Source: Falsiroseomonas oleicola
Lineage (GTDB): Bacteria; Pseudomonadota; Alphaproteobacteria; Acetobacterales; Acetobacteraceae
Reading direction: 5' to 3'
Assembly (NCBI RefSeq): GCF_019029495.1
Contig: NZ_JAERQM010000001.1
Coordinates: 620,001-684,000 of the forward strand
Length of the DNA: 64,000 nucleotides
Positions 1-8,099 of this stretch are shown here, one piece after another; the stretch's first letter is position 1, and each line of letters starts with the position of its first letter. The position numbers and the translations under genes are program-made. The notes under the pieces were generated by a model, which was not told the origin of the DNA, made no database searches, and saw only the letters and a program-made list of their open reading frames with translations.

Positions 1-435
1 GACTGGCCGGGGCTGGAGAAGATCACCGCGCTGCGCCGCTTCCAGGCGGAAGGCTCGATGCGGCCGCTGAGCATCCTCTGCGGCAATGGCGGCATCTTCC
101 TGGATTTCGAAATGGCGCGCGGCGCCGATGGCGCCATGACCGGCTATGCCTTCCCCGACATGCTGGTGGACATCGTGCGCCTGTCCCGGGAAGGGAAGCG
201 CGACGCGGCGCAGGACCTGTTCGACGCGCATCTGCCGATGATCCGCTACGAGTTGCAGCCGGGCGTCGGCCTCGCCGTGCGGAAATACGTGCTGATGCGC
301 CGCGGCATCATCGCCTCCGACGCGCAGCGCCGCCCCGGCGCGGCGATGTCGGCGACCGCGCGGGATGAGGTGGAGTATCTGCTGTCCCGGCTCGGCCGGC
401 ACGATGCGCGGGCGAAGTTGCCCGCGCTGGGCTGA
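1..435 (+). CDS. DapA-family aldolase/lyase, C-terminal fragment
   Basis: The frame is open from the first base and ends in TGA at 433-435, so only the last 144 residues are visible and the start lies outside the window. The visible part (GNGGIFLDFEMARGADGAMTGYAFPDM, split here as GNGGIFLDFE and GADGAMTGYA) resembles the C-terminal half of dihydrodipicolinate synthase/N-acetylneuraminate lyase family proteins, in which a Gly-rich loop follows the Schiff-base barrel. The catalytic Lys region is not in the window, so the substrate cannot be inferred. Its setting beside amino-acid and keto-acid genes fits a catabolic aldolase. Family assignment is moderate. Confidence 0.6.
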   Translation, partial: DWPGLEKITALRRFQAEGSMRPLSILCGNGGIFLDFEMARGADGAMTGYAFPDMLVDIVRLSREGKRDAAQDLFDAHLPMIRYELQPGVGLAVRKYVLMRRGIIASDAQRRPGAAMSATARDEVEYLLSRLGRHDARAKLPALG

Positions 436-442
436 TTGCATG

Positions 443-597
443 CGGACCGGTCTCCTGACCGGTCCGAGCGTCCCGGTCGGGGCACTGCCCCGACGCGCCG
501 CCGCTTATGCGTCACGCCGCAGGCGTGCCTTCGGCACGACGAAGCCAAGCGGCCGGAGGCCGCGCCCGTCACGCCTCTGGCGTGCCTGCGGCACGAC
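443..597. repeat. cluster of five hairpins (mosaic intergenic repeat, copy 1)
   Basis: The gap between the lyase and the convergent dehydrogenase is almost wholly palindromic. Stems are CGGACCGGT/ACCGGTCCG (443-466), GTCGGGGC/GCCCCGAC (476-494), CGTGCC/GGCACG (524-538), GCGGCC/GGCCGC (549-563) and CGTGCC/GGCACG (581-595). A 30-bp unit recurs at 511-540 and 568-597, and its two copies differ only in the loop triplets (gca/tct, ttc/tgc). The segments TGACCGGTCCGAGCG and GAAGCCAAG also occur near 52.5 kb. It may end transcription from both sides. Confidence 0.8.
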
Positions 598-613
598 TGA
601 GGGTTGTGAAAGC

Positions 614-1879
614 TCACGCCCCGGCGAAACGCTCCGCCGCATAGGGCGCGAGGTCGTGGTTGCTTGGGCGGCCGAGCACGGCGGGGGCCAGCATCTCCGC
701 CGTGGGCGCCGAACCGGTCAGGCCGAGATGGCCATGGCCGAAGGCGAAGAACAGGCCCGGCACCCGCTGCGCCGGGCCGATCACCGGCACCGAATCCGGC
801 AGGCAGGGCCGATGGCCCATCCAGAAGCCCTCGGCACGCTTCACCCGCGCATCCGGGAAGACGGCGGCGAGGTCGTCATAGAGCAGATTGGCGCGGGTGG
901 CGTCCGGCACGCGGTCCAGCCCGCCGAATTCCACCGTGCCGGCGACGCGCAGGGCACCTTCCATCGGCGTGATGAAGACCTTGCGGTCGGCCGGGATCAC
1001 CGGCCGGGTCAGGGCGATGCCCGATTCCGTCAGGTCCACATGGTAGCCGCGCTGCGATTCCAGCGGGATGCGGTAGCCGAGCGGCGCCGCCAGCCGCGCC
1101 GACCAGGCGCCTGCCGCCAGCACCACCGCTTCCGCCGCATGCAGCCCGCTCTGCCCCTGGGCACCGCTGATGCGGCCGTCGCGGGTGGTCAATGCAGTGA
1201 TGCGGTCGCGCAGGATGGTGCCGCCGGCGGCCTGGAAGGCCTGCGCCAGCGCCCGCACATAGCGCAGCGGAGAGGCGCAATGGGCGTGGTCCGGCAGGAA
1301 GATGGCGCGCTGATAGGCGGCGCCGACCGAGGGTTCCAGCGCCTCGATCCCGGCGCGGTCCAGCCGTTCCAGCCGCGCCCCATGCGCCTGGCGGATGTCC
1401 CAGCTCGCCTTGTCCTTCGCGAGCTGCGTCTCGTTCCGATACAGGTAGAGCTGGCCATGCGGCCGCAACAGCTCCGGCGCGCCGATCTCCCGCGCCAGGG
1501 CCTGATGCTGCTCCGTCGCCAGATGCAGCAGCGCGTCCAGCGCGGCGGTGGCGCGGGTGACGGCGGCGGGGCGGGCGGCGGCGACGAAGCGCGCCAGCCA
1601 GGGCGCGGCGCGCAGCCAGTAGCCGGCCGGGACATGCAGCGGCGCCCGGCGGTCGAACAGCATGCGCGGCACCTGGCGCAGCAGCCCCGGCATGGCCAGC
1701 GGCGCGACGGAGCTGGCGCTGATCGCCCCGGCATTGCCGAAGCTGGCCCCACCCTCCCCCGGCAGGTCCGCGTCCACGACGGTGACGCTGGCGCCGGATT
1801 GCCGCAGCCGCCAGGCGAGCGCCATGCCGACAATGCCGGCGCCGATCACGAGCACGCTGGCGGGGGCTGTCTCCGGCAT
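614..1879 (-). CDS. FAD-dependent D-amino-acid dehydrogenase (DadA/DAO family)
   Basis: A 421-residue oxidoreductase with an N-terminal Rossmann FAD motif (VLVIGAGIVGMALAWRLRQS, residues 8-27), a GGASFGNAGAIS segment typical of DadA-type enzymes, and a C-terminal FAD-contact motif (FGHGHLGLTGSAP). Such proteins oxidise D-amino acids (or D-hydroxyproline) to 2-oxo acids and pass electrons to quinones at the inner membrane. I chose the ATG at 1879, which has AGGA seven bases upstream, over a GTG at 1906. It lies 85 bp downstream of the aldolase gene on the same strand and may share its transcript. Family is secure; the D-substrate is not. Confidence 0.85.
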   Translation of the reverse strand: MPETAPASVLVIGAGIVGMALAWRLRQSGASVTVVDADLPGEGGASFGNAGAISASSVAPLAMPGLLRQVPRMLFDRRAPLHVPAGYWLRAAPWLARFVAAARPAAVTRATAALDALLHLATEQHQALAREIGAPELLRPHGQLYLYRNETQLAKDKASWDIRQAHGARLERLDRAGIEALEPSVGAAYQRAIFLPDHAHCASPLRYVRALAQAFQAAGGTILRDRITALTTRDGRISGAQGQSGLHAAEAVVLAAGAWSARLAAPLGYRIPLESQRGYHVDLTESGIALTRPVIPADRKVFITPMEGALRVAGTVEFGGLDRVPDATRANLLYDDLAAVFPDARVKRAEGFWMGHRPCLPDSVPVIGPAQRVPGLFFAFGHGHLGLTGSAPTAEMLAPAVLGRPSNHDLAPYAAERFAGA

Positions 1880-1964
1880 GGGCAGGTCCTGTGGCTGTGC
1901 CGGCACGACGGCCGGCGGCGCTCCATCCCTTGCGACTGCGGGGACGGAGCGTCAAGCCGCGCGC

Positions 1965-2738
1965 CTATCCCGCCAGCGCCCGCATCTCCGCCAGCGCCTT
2001 GGCGGCGGCGGCTTTCATGAAACCTTGGTCGGAGGAATAGACGAAGGCGGTGGCGCCGATGCCGGCCAGCCATTCCGCCTCCTTCATCCCGCCGACGAAG
2101 ACCATCACCGGCTTGCCGGCCCGTTTCGCGGCGGCGGCGATGCGCTCCACCGCATCGCGGATCGGCGGCGAATCATTGGTGGGCGCGCCGAGCGCGGCGG
2201 TCAGGTCGCCACGGCCGATGAACAGCGCGTCGATGCCGGGGGTCGCGGCGATGGCGTCGATCTCGTCCAGCGCCTCCGGATCCTCGATCTGGGCGACCAC
2301 GGTGGCGGCGGCATCGGCGGCCTCGATGTAGTCCCACATCCTGCCGCCACCATAGCCGGCGGCGCGGACGCTGCCGGAATAGCCGCGCTTGCCGCCGCGG
2401 TAGCGGCAGGAGGCGGCCACCTGCGCGGCCAGGGCGGCGCTGGCGACATGGGGCACCAGCACGCCCGTGGCGCCGCAATCCAGCACCGACAGCAGATGGT
2501 GCGGCGCCGGGCTGGGCACGCGCACCAGCCCGGCGGCGCCGGTGGCACGCGCGGCGAACAGCGCCGCGTCGGTGGCGGCGCGGTCGAAGGGCGAATGCTC
2601 CTCATCCACCACGACGAAATCGAAGCCGATGCCGCCGAGGATCTCCGTGGCGTGCAGGGTCGGCGTCTTGATGAAGCTGCCCACCAGGCGGTCGCCACGG
2701 GCAAGCCGCGCGCGGAAGCTGTGTTCGGGAATGGCCAT
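1965..2738 (-). CDS. HpcH/HpaI-type aldolase (2,4-dihydroxyhept-2-ene-1,7-dioate aldolase family)
   Basis: A 257-residue class II pyruvate aldolase. Visible family signatures are VVVDEEHSPFD near residue 37 (general-base and anchor region), VPHVASAALAAQ, the YRGGKRGYSG segment, AQIEDPEAL (metal-ligand Glu) and FIGRGDLTAALG (metal-ligand Asp). These enzymes cleave 4-hydroxy-2-oxo acids to pyruvate and an aldehyde using Mg or Mn. The start is set by the ATG at 2736-2738, preceded by AGGA at good spacing; the frame stays open far upstream but without coding character. It diverges from an IclR gene across a palindromic site at 2778-2794, which probably controls it. Confidence 0.88.
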   Translation of the reverse strand: MAIPEHSFRARLARGDRLVGSFIKTPTLHATEILGGIGFDFVVVDEEHSPFDRAATDAALFAARATGAAGLVRVPSPAPHHLLSVLDCGATGVLVPHVASAALAAQVAASCRYRGGKRGYSGSVRAAGYGGGRMWDYIEAADAAATVVAQIEDPEALDEIDAIAATPGIDALFIGRGDLTAALGAPTNDSPPIRDAVERIAAAAKRAGKPVMVFVGGMKEAEWLAGIGATAFVYSSDQGFMKAAAAKALAEMRALAG

Positions 2739-2777
2739 GGATCGGTCCTGACGGCTGGCGTTGACGGCGCGATAGAT

Positions 2778-2794
2778 GTTCTGATAAACGGAAC
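2778..2794. promoter_or_regulatory. IclR-type operator, site 1 of regulator 2862-3653
   Basis: GTTCTG-ATAAA-CGGAAC lies within the perfect inverted repeat ATGTTC-N9-GAACAT (2776-2796), in the 123-bp gap between the divergent aldolase and iclR genes. Its reverse complement matches 16 of 19 positions of a second site at 3683-3701. The location suits autoregulation and control of the aldolase. The binding protein is inferred from position. Confidence 0.75.
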
Positions 2795-2861
2795 ATATAG
2801 TCGTTGATAGAGACACTGACAGGACAGACATCGCTGTCAAGCCGAGCCGGGGAGGCCTTCC

Positions 2862-3653
2862 ATGCCGCGCATCGACGGACCGACCCATGGCGAGGGGCTT
2901 CAGGCCGTCGCCATGGCCCTGCTGATCCTGGAACATCTGGCGCAGCAGCGCGGCGATGTCGGCGTCACCGAACTCGCCCGCGCGCTGGAGACGACGAAAA
3001 GCCGCATCCACCGCCATCTGCGCACCCTGCTGGAAGCCGGCTACATCGTGCAGGCGCAGGAACGCTACCGCATCGGCCACCGGCTGGTGACGCTCGGCCG
3101 CACGGTCTCGGAGAATTTCGACCTCGCCACCATGGCGCGGGAGGAGATGCGCGCGCTGCGCGACCGCGTCGGACAGACCGTGGTGCTCAGCCGCGCGGAG
3201 CCGGCGGGCGCGGTGGTGCTGGCGACGCTGCCTGGCCAGGACATGATCGAGATCTCGGCCAAGACCGGCGCGCTGATGGCGCTGCACTGCACCGCCCAGG
3301 GCAAGCTGACCCTGGCCCATGCGGAGCCCGCGCTGCGCGACCGCGTGCTGCTCTCCCGCCTCGACCTGCGCACCCCCCACACCATCACCGATCCGGAACG
3401 GCTGCGCGCGGAGCTGGAGCGTATCCGCGCCCAGGGCTGGGCCACGGCGGCGGAGGAAAGCATGGTCGGCGTGAATGCCCTGGCCGCGCCGATCTTCGAG
3501 GGCGGCGGCGGCATGGTCGGCGCCATCGCGCTGCTCGGCTCCATCCAGTTCATCCGGCGGGAACCGGCGGCGGCGCAGATCCAGCAGGTGCGGCAAGCGG
3601 CGGCGCGGATCTCCGCACGCCTCGGCTGGACGCTTGACAGCGCCGCGGGGTGA
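2862..3653 (+). CDS. IclR family transcriptional regulator
   Basis: A 263-residue regulator with an N-terminal winged helix-turn-helix (LAQQRGDVGVTELARALETT followed by KSRIHRHLRTLLEAG, about residues 28-62) and a C-terminal IclR effector domain (about 85-255, including LHCTAQGKLTLAH). IclR proteins bind small organic acids and repress or activate nearby catabolic genes. It diverges from the HpcH-type aldolase and is followed by the bicupin gene; matching operators stand before both. It is clearly different from the two mutually similar IclR proteins at 9137 and 20299, so it probably answers to a different ligand. Confidence 0.9.
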   Translation: MPRIDGPTHGEGLQAVAMALLILEHLAQQRGDVGVTELARALETTKSRIHRHLRTLLEAGYIVQAQERYRIGHRLVTLGRTVSENFDLATMAREEMRALRDRVGQTVVLSRAEPAGAVVLATLPGQDMIEISAKTGALMALHCTAQGKLTLAHAEPALRDRVLLSRLDLRTPHTITDPERLRAELERIRAQGWATAAEESMVGVNALAAPIFEGGGGMVGAIALLGSIQFIRREPAAAQIQQVRQAAARISARLGWTLDSAAG

Positions 3654-3683
3654 CAACAAGACTGCTCCATCTGACATAACATT

Positions 3684-3700
3684 GTCTCGTTCATCAGAAC
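3684..3700. promoter_or_regulatory. IclR-type operator, site 2
   Basis: GTCTCG-TTCAT-CAGAAC lies 22 bp before the bicupin start. Read on the minus strand it is GTTCTG-ATGAA-CGAGAC, and the surrounding 19-mer agrees with site 1 at 16 of 19 positions. The site also sits in a compact inverted repeat, GTCTcGTTC-ATCA-GAACaAGAC (3684-3705). It links the bicupin gene to the same regulator as the aldolase. Confidence 0.7.
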
Positions 3701-3722
3701 AAGACGGGCTGGAGCGAACGCC

Positions 3723-4625
3723 ATGGCCTATCATGCTTCCGACCCCCGCGCCGCGCTCGCCCCGGCCAGCGGCACCAAACCCGTGGACGGCCCCTACGCC
3801 CCCGCGGATTACGCGAAGTTCTACGAGAAGGAGCCGCAGGCGGCGGCGGATGGCGCCCGCACCTGGCTGGTGCGCGGCCGCAACTTTGTCATTGCCTATT
3901 CGGAGGTGACCGAAGGCGCCGTGCTGGCGCGCCAGGGCCAGCCCGATGAATACGTGCTGCTGCTGCCCGACCCGGGCCTCTCCGCCACCATCACCGCCGG
4001 CGCCGAGACGAAGACGGTGGAGGGCCATTCGCTGGCCTTCATCCCGCCGGGCGACAGCCGCATCACGCTGCACGGCAAGGGCCGCATCGTGCGGCTGTTC
4101 ACGCCGCGCGCCGAGGACCTGGCCGCGCGCTGCAGCAATGCCGATCGCTACCTGCAACCCGATCCGCGCATCCCGCCGATCCAGGACTGGCCGACGCCGC
4201 CAGATGGCTTCCGCATCCGCGACTACACGCTGGACGTGCCGAAGGAGCCGGGGCGCTTCGGCCGCATCTGGCGCTGCACCACCTTCATGGTGAACTACCT
4301 GGACCCCGCCGCCGGCCCGCGCGACATCCGCAAGCTGTCGCCGCATCACCACGACGATTTCGAGCAGTGCTCGCTGGTGCTGAACGGGTCCTACACCCAC
4401 CACATCCGCTGGCCCTGGACGCCGGACCAGACCCAGTGGCGGGAGGATGAGCACGAGCTGTGCGGCGCGCCTTCCGTCACCGTCATCCCGCCGCCCAGCA
4501 TCCACACCTCCCGCGCCGAGGAGGCCGGGCAGATGGTGGACATCTTCTGCCCGCCGCGCATGGATTTTTCGGCCAAGCCGGGCTGGGTGCTGAACGCGGC
4601 GGACTATCCCGCGCCGGAGGGATGA
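3723..4625 (+). CDS. two-domain cupin protein
   Basis: A 300-residue protein that reads as two cupin folds. The first is about residues 50-135, with a proline-glycine turn near IPPGDSRITLHG. The second is about 165-285 and carries the metal motif SPHHHDDFEQCSLVLNGSY, with His-His-x-Asp-x-Glu spacing close to the cupin motif 1 consensus; IPPPSIHTS supplies a likely motif 2 His. Bicupins include dioxygenases and sugar or keto-acid isomerases, and nothing here fixes the reaction. Control by the same IclR sites as the aldolase suggests the same catabolic route. The N-terminal cupin seems to lack the full His set, so only the C-terminal site is likely to bind metal. Confidence 0.7.
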   Translation: MAYHASDPRAALAPASGTKPVDGPYAPADYAKFYEKEPQAAADGARTWLVRGRNFVIAYSEVTEGAVLARQGQPDEYVLLLPDPGLSATITAGAETKTVEGHSLAFIPPGDSRITLHGKGRIVRLFTPRAEDLAARCSNADRYLQPDPRIPPIQDWPTPPDGFRIRDYTLDVPKEPGRFGRIWRCTTFMVNYLDPAAGPRDIRKLSPHHHDDFEQCSLVLNGSYTHHIRWPWTPDQTQWREDEHELCGAPSVTVIPPPSIHTSRAEEAGQMVDIFCPPRMDFSAKPGWVLNAADYPAPEG

Positions 4626-4638
4626 TCCGCGCGCCATG

Positions 4639-4661
4639 GCCGGCCTCAGCCTGAGGTCGGC
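4639..4661. terminator. bidirectional hairpin between convergent genes
   Basis: GCCGGCCTCA pairs with TGAGGTCGGC (9 of 10 pairs) around a 3-nt loop, between the bicupin and the SnoaL-like gene that converge here. It overlaps the last codons of the latter. No long T-run follows, so it may be a simple stem-loop stopper. Confidence 0.5.
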
Positions 4662-5083
4662 CGGCTGCCCTTGAACAGCGGCTTCGTCGTGCGCGCGGCA
4701 TAGCGCCAGCGCCCATCGGCGCCGCGCACGCATTCATCCGTCACCGCGCCGATCAGGATCGGCGGTTCCGACAGCAGCGGCGCCACGCCATCCTCGGCAT
4801 AGAGGCACATGGTCCACTCCGCCGTGGCGTGGTCCGCGTCCTGCACCGTGACGTGGAAATTGTGGATCAGGTGCCGCGCCACGCGGTCGCCTCGCCCCTC
4901 GCGCTCCGCATAGAAGCCACGGATCGCCTCACGCCCCTGCCGCGCCTTGTGGCTGGTGGTGTAGACGCCGTCTTCCGTGAAATGCTCATGCGCGTTGCGG
5001 CCCCAGTTGGAATCCACGTCGTGCCAGAAGGCGATGTTGAGGATCTCCAGCTCCTGCCGGATGCGCAATTCGTCGAAAGCCAT
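4646..5083 (-). CDS. SnoaL-like / NTF2-fold protein
   Basis: A 145-residue protein with the small alpha+beta-barrel pattern: an N-terminal helix (ELRIRQELEILNIAFWHDVD), then HFTEDGVYTTS, GREAIRGFYAERE, and beta strands rich in aromatic residues (HLIHNFHVTVQD, AEWTMCLYAEDG). SnoaL-like proteins include ketosteroid-isomerase-type enzymes, dehydratases and ring-hydroxylating dioxygenase small-subunit relatives. The ATG at 5083 is preferred; a GTG at 5104 would overlap the stop of the upstream solute-binding protein (GTGA), which indicates tight coupling either way. It is the last gene of the minus-strand run 7930-4646. Function unknown. Confidence 0.7.
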   Translation of the reverse strand: MAFDELRIRQELEILNIAFWHDVDSNWGRNAHEHFTEDGVYTTSHKARQGREAIRGFYAEREGRGDRVARHLIHNFHVTVQDADHATAEWTMCLYAEDGVAPLLSEPPILIGAVTDECVRGADGRWRYAARTTKPLFKGSRPTSG

Positions 5084-5100
5084 GGGTCTGATCGTCCTGT

Positions 5101-6084
5101 TCACTCAACGGAGATGTTGGCGGCGGCAATGATCGGGCGCCACAGCTCGACCTCCGCCGCCATGCGCCGGGTCAGGTCGGCAGGCGTGCCGCCCAACTGC
5201 GTCAGGCCGAGCGGCACCAGCAGCGAGCGTGTCTCGTCCATGGCGAGATAGGCATTGCTTGCGGCGTTCAGCTTCGCCACCGCATCCGCCGGCATCCGTG
5301 CCGGGCCGAGCAGGGAAATCCAGCCGGTGGCGCGGTAATCCGCCACGCCCTGAGCCTGCACCGTCGCCACGCCCGGCAATTGCGGAATCGCCTCGGCCGA
5401 GGTGACGCCCAGCGCGCGCAGCGTGCCGGCCTGGATATGCGGCAGATAGGTGGTGACCAGATCGATCCCCATATCGACCGCGCCCGCCAGCAGGTCGTTC
5501 GTCAGCGGCGCGGAGCCGCGATAGGGCACCAGGTTCAGGCGGATGCCGGTGCGGTGCATCAGCAGCTCGATGGCGAGATGCGCGGCGGAGCCCAGCGGCG
5601 GCGTGCCGCAATTCACCTTGTCCGGATTCGCCTTCGCGAAGGCGATCAGCTCCTGCACGTTGCGATAGGGCATCTGGCTGCGCGCCGCCATGACGATCGG
5701 CAGCTCCGCCAGCAGCGCGACCGGTGTCAGGTCGGTGGAGGGGTTGAAGGGCATCGACCTGAACAGCAGCGTGTTGTTCGTGATCGGGCCGTTGGTGGTG
5801 ACCATCAGCGTATGCCCATCCGGCGCCGCGCGGGCGACGGAGGCGGCGCCGATATTGCCATTGGCACCGGAGCGGTTCTCCACCACGAAGGGCTGCCCGA
5901 AGCGTTCGGAGAAGTTGCGGGAGACGGCGCGCGCCAGCACATCCGTGGACCCGCCCGCCGGCCAGGGCACGACGACGGTGACAGGCCGGTTCGGCCAGGC
6001 CTGCGCGGTGGCCGGGCGCGATGCCGCGATGAGGCCGGCGCCGAGCGCGAGGCCACCGATCCGCCGCCTTGTGATCTTGGACAT
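5101..6084 (-). CDS. Bug-family (TTT) periplasmic solute-binding protein
   Basis: A 327-residue tripartite-tricarboxylate-type receptor. A Tat-like signal is visible (MSKITRRRIGGLALGAGLIA, cleavage near ATAQA), followed by the family opening WPNRPVTVVVPWPAGGSTD, then GQPFVVENRSGANGNIGA, GTPPLGSAAHLA and VPYRGSAPLTNDLLAG. These segments line the ligand cleft that recognises carboxylates. The ATG at 6084 has GGGAG upstream; an ATG at 6111 is weaker. It lies 29 bp downstream of an amidohydrolase in the same transcript. No TctA/TctB genes are near, so it must use a transporter encoded elsewhere or act as a sensor. Confidence 0.92.
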   Translation of the reverse strand: MSKITRRRIGGLALGAGLIAASRPATAQAWPNRPVTVVVPWPAGGSTDVLARAVSRNFSERFGQPFVVENRSGANGNIGAASVARAAPDGHTLMVTTNGPITNNTLLFRSMPFNPSTDLTPVALLAELPIVMAARSQMPYRNVQELIAFAKANPDKVNCGTPPLGSAAHLAIELLMHRTGIRLNLVPYRGSAPLTNDLLAGAVDMGIDLVTTYLPHIQAGTLRALGVTSAEAIPQLPGVATVQAQGVADYRATGWISLLGPARMPADAVAKLNAASNAYLAMDETRSLLVPLGLTQLGGTPADLTRRMAAEVELWRPIIAAANISVE

Positions 6085-6113
6085 CCGATTGCTCCCTTGG
6101 GATTTCGTCATTG

Positions 6114-6929
6114 TCAGGCGCCGAAATACAGCCGCATCGGCGTGTCGCCGGTGATCAGCCGGCGCGTCGCCGCATCCGGCACCCAGTCCTGCAGATCGGC
6201 GATGGTCTCGGCATAGGTCACGCGATCCTCGAAGGCGGCGAAGGGCCAGTCGCTGGCCCACATCAGCCGCTCCCCGCCCGAGACGCGCAGCAGCGCCTGG
6301 GCGTAGCCGCGCGCCAGATCCTTCGACGGCATCCGGAAACCGCCGGACATCTTCACCCAGGTGCGGCCACGCTCCACCGCCGCCAGCAGCGCCTTGAAGC
6401 CGGGGCAGTTCACGCCCAGCGCCTCGTCCGGCTTGCCGAAATGGTCGATCACCAGCTTCACACCGGCGCCTTCCACCGCCCGGATCACCTCCGGCAGCAT
6501 CGGGCTGCTGACCAGCGTGTGCACATGCCAGTCCAGGTCGCGCACGCGACGCAGCAGCAGGCGGTATTCGGGGCTGGTCAGGTCGGGGGGGTTGGGCACG
6601 CGGCGGAAGAACAGGCGGATGCCGACGATGCCATCGGCCTTCATCCGCTCCAGCGTGTACATGTCCGTCTCCGGCTGCACGAAGGCGGTGCCGCGCAGGC
6701 GCGGATTCCGGCGCAGGCAGCGGATGACATAGTCGTTGTACTGGCCGTGCAGGCTGGCCGCGGCGACCACGCCGAAGCCGATGCCGTGCCGGTCCATCAC
6801 CTCGATGAAGCGTTCGGCGGAAGCATCCTCGGGCGGGTGGTGCCAGGCCCAGGGCGTCAGCGGCATGTCCTTCAGGTAGAGATGGAAATGCGTGTCGACC
6901 AGCGGCGTGTCGGTGGTGCTCTCATTCAT
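6114..6929 (-). CDS. amidohydrolase family 2 (PDC-lactonase-like TIM barrel)
   Basis: A 271-residue TIM-barrel hydrolase. It has the metal motif VDTHFHLYL (residues 11-19), a barrel-strand His (DWHVHTL), VIDHFGKPD and the catalytic Asp segment MWASDWPF (about 225-232). This is the pattern of 2-pyrone-4,6-dicarboxylate lactonase and L-rhamnono/fuconolactonase relatives. The start ATG overlaps the stop of the upstream solute-binding protein by four bases (ATGA), so the two are translationally coupled. Receptor and hydrolase are probably used for the same lactone or dicarboxylate. Confidence 0.85.
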   Translation of the reverse strand: MNESTTDTPLVDTHFHLYLKDMPLTPWAWHHPPEDASAERFIEVMDRHGIGFGVVAAASLHGQYNDYVIRCLRRNPRLRGTAFVQPETDMYTLERMKADGIVGIRLFFRRVPNPPDLTSPEYRLLLRRVRDLDWHVHTLVSSPMLPEVIRAVEGAGVKLVIDHFGKPDEALGVNCPGFKALLAAVERGRTWVKMSGGFRMPSKDLARGYAQALLRVSGGERLMWASDWPFAAFEDRVTYAETIADLQDWVPDAATRRLITGDTPMRLYFGA

Positions 6930-7930
6930 TCGCGTGGGATTCCTGCGCGAGTGGCGATGGATTGCCAGAGCGGCACCTCGGCCCGCATGCGCGCCGCCAG
7001 CGGCCCCGGCCCATCGAGCAGCGTCTCCGCGCCCAGTTCCGCCATGCGCTCCGCCAACGGCGCGCCTGTGCGCAATGGCGCGAGTTCGCGCATCAGCGTC
7101 GCCACGGCCTCCGCCGGCAGGTCGCGGGACCCGAACAGGCCGAACCACAGCTCCACGCCATCATATTCCGGCACCAGCTCGGTGATGGTGGGTGTCTCCG
7201 GCAGCAGCGGGCTGCGGCGGCGGCCGCAGGTGGCAAGCGGGCGCAGGCGACCGGCGCGGATATGCGGCAGCACCTCGATCGGGCTGAGGAATCCGGAGGC
7301 GACTTCGCCTGCCAGCAGCGCGGTGGCGGAGGGGGCGGAGCCGCGATAGGGAATATGCAGCAGGTCCAGCCCGGCCCGGGCGCGCAGCACCTCCCCGGCG
7401 AAATGCACCGTGGTGCCGATGCCGGCGGTGCCGAAGCTCACGCCGCCCGGCTCCGCCCTGGCGCGCGCGAGATAGGCCGCCAGGTCGCGGAACGGCGAGT
7501 CCGCGCGCACCATCAGCAGGATCGGCGAGGCGGCGGTCAGCGTGACCGGCACCAGGTCGGTCAGCGGATCGAATCCCGGGTCGCGCTGCAAGGCCGGCAG
7601 GATGGCGACGGCGGAGGTGCTGTGCAGCAGCGCATGCGTATCCGTGGCCTGCGCCACCGTGCGGATGCCCAGCGCGCCGCCGGCGCCGGAGCGGTTTTCC
7701 ACCACGAAGGATTTGCCCAGCCGTCGCGCCAGATGCTCCGCGATGATCCGCGCCGGGATGTCCGTAGTGCCGCCGGGCGCGAAGGGCACGGTGATGCGCA
7801 CCCCGCGCTGCGGCCAGGCCTCCTGCGCCAGCGCGGGCGCTGCCAGGGCGGCGAGGCCCGTCGCCAGCAGATGGCGTCGACGAAAAGGCGCGCGATGTGG
7901 GTCGGCAGCCGGTGATTGTCCGGGCAGCAT
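6926..7930 (-). CDS. Bug-family (TTT) periplasmic solute-binding protein
   Basis: A 334-residue receptor with an arginine-rich Tat-like leader (HRAPFRRRHLLATGLAALA, cleavage near APALAQE), then QRGVRITVPFAPGGTTDIPA, GKSFVVENRSGAGGALG, FGTAGIGTTVHFAGE and IPYRGSAPSATALLAGE. The ATG at 7930 has GGAGGA seven bases before it. It is the first gene of a minus-strand operon (receptor, amidohydrolase, receptor, SnoaL-like). The divergent gap to the quinone oxidoreductase carries the clean operator at 8014-8030. Ligand unknown. Confidence 0.92.
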   Translation of the reverse strand: MLPGQSPAADPHRAPFRRRHLLATGLAALAAPALAQEAWPQRGVRITVPFAPGGTTDIPARIIAEHLARRLGKSFVVENRSGAGGALGIRTVAQATDTHALLHSTSAVAILPALQRDPGFDPLTDLVPVTLTAASPILLMVRADSPFRDLAAYLARARAEPGGVSFGTAGIGTTVHFAGEVLRARAGLDLLHIPYRGSAPSATALLAGEVASGFLSPIEVLPHIRAGRLRPLATCGRRRSPLLPETPTITELVPEYDGVELWFGLFGSRDLPAEAVATLMRELAPLRTGAPLAERMAELGAETLLDGPGPLAARMRAEVPLWQSIATRAGIPRE

Positions 7931-8013
7931 GAACGTCCTCCGCAGCGCATGATCCCGCGCTGTTTTGGCCAAGCTAGCGACTTCGCCGACCCCATCCAGC
8001 GCCGTCCGCGGCC

Positions 8014-8030
8014 ATTCCGCAGGCCGGAAT
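8014..8030. promoter_or_regulatory. IclR regulon site a
   Basis: ATTCCG-CAGGC-CGGAAT, a perfect 6-bp inverted repeat with 5-bp spacer whose flanks extend the pairing to 8 bp. It lies in the divergent gap between the receptor operon (7930) and the quinone oxidoreductase (8100). It is the most symmetric of six matching sites in the window. The likely binder is the IclR protein at 9137 or its paralogue at 20299. Confidence 0.78.
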
Positions 8031-8099
8031 GGTGGGGGATCGGCGACGCAGGCGGGCGATGCGCCATGCTTAGCTGCGGGTCATGGAGGATGATGGCGC

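Noticed and set aside
443-597. tRNA or other known structured RNA
   Set aside because: The stems do not form a cloverleaf and there is no T-loop GTTCRA or CCA end; separate short hairpins fit better.
365-2020. Long open frame opposite the D-amino-acid dehydrogenase gene
   Set aside because: It is antisense to a clear FAD enzyme, is rich in Arg/Gly/His as shadow frames in GC-rich DNA are, and has no family motif.
2739-4733. Upstream extension of the aldolase frame to over 900 residues
   Set aside because: The extra part is antisense to the IclR and bicupin genes and of low complexity; the ATG at 2738 has a good ribosome site and the family length.
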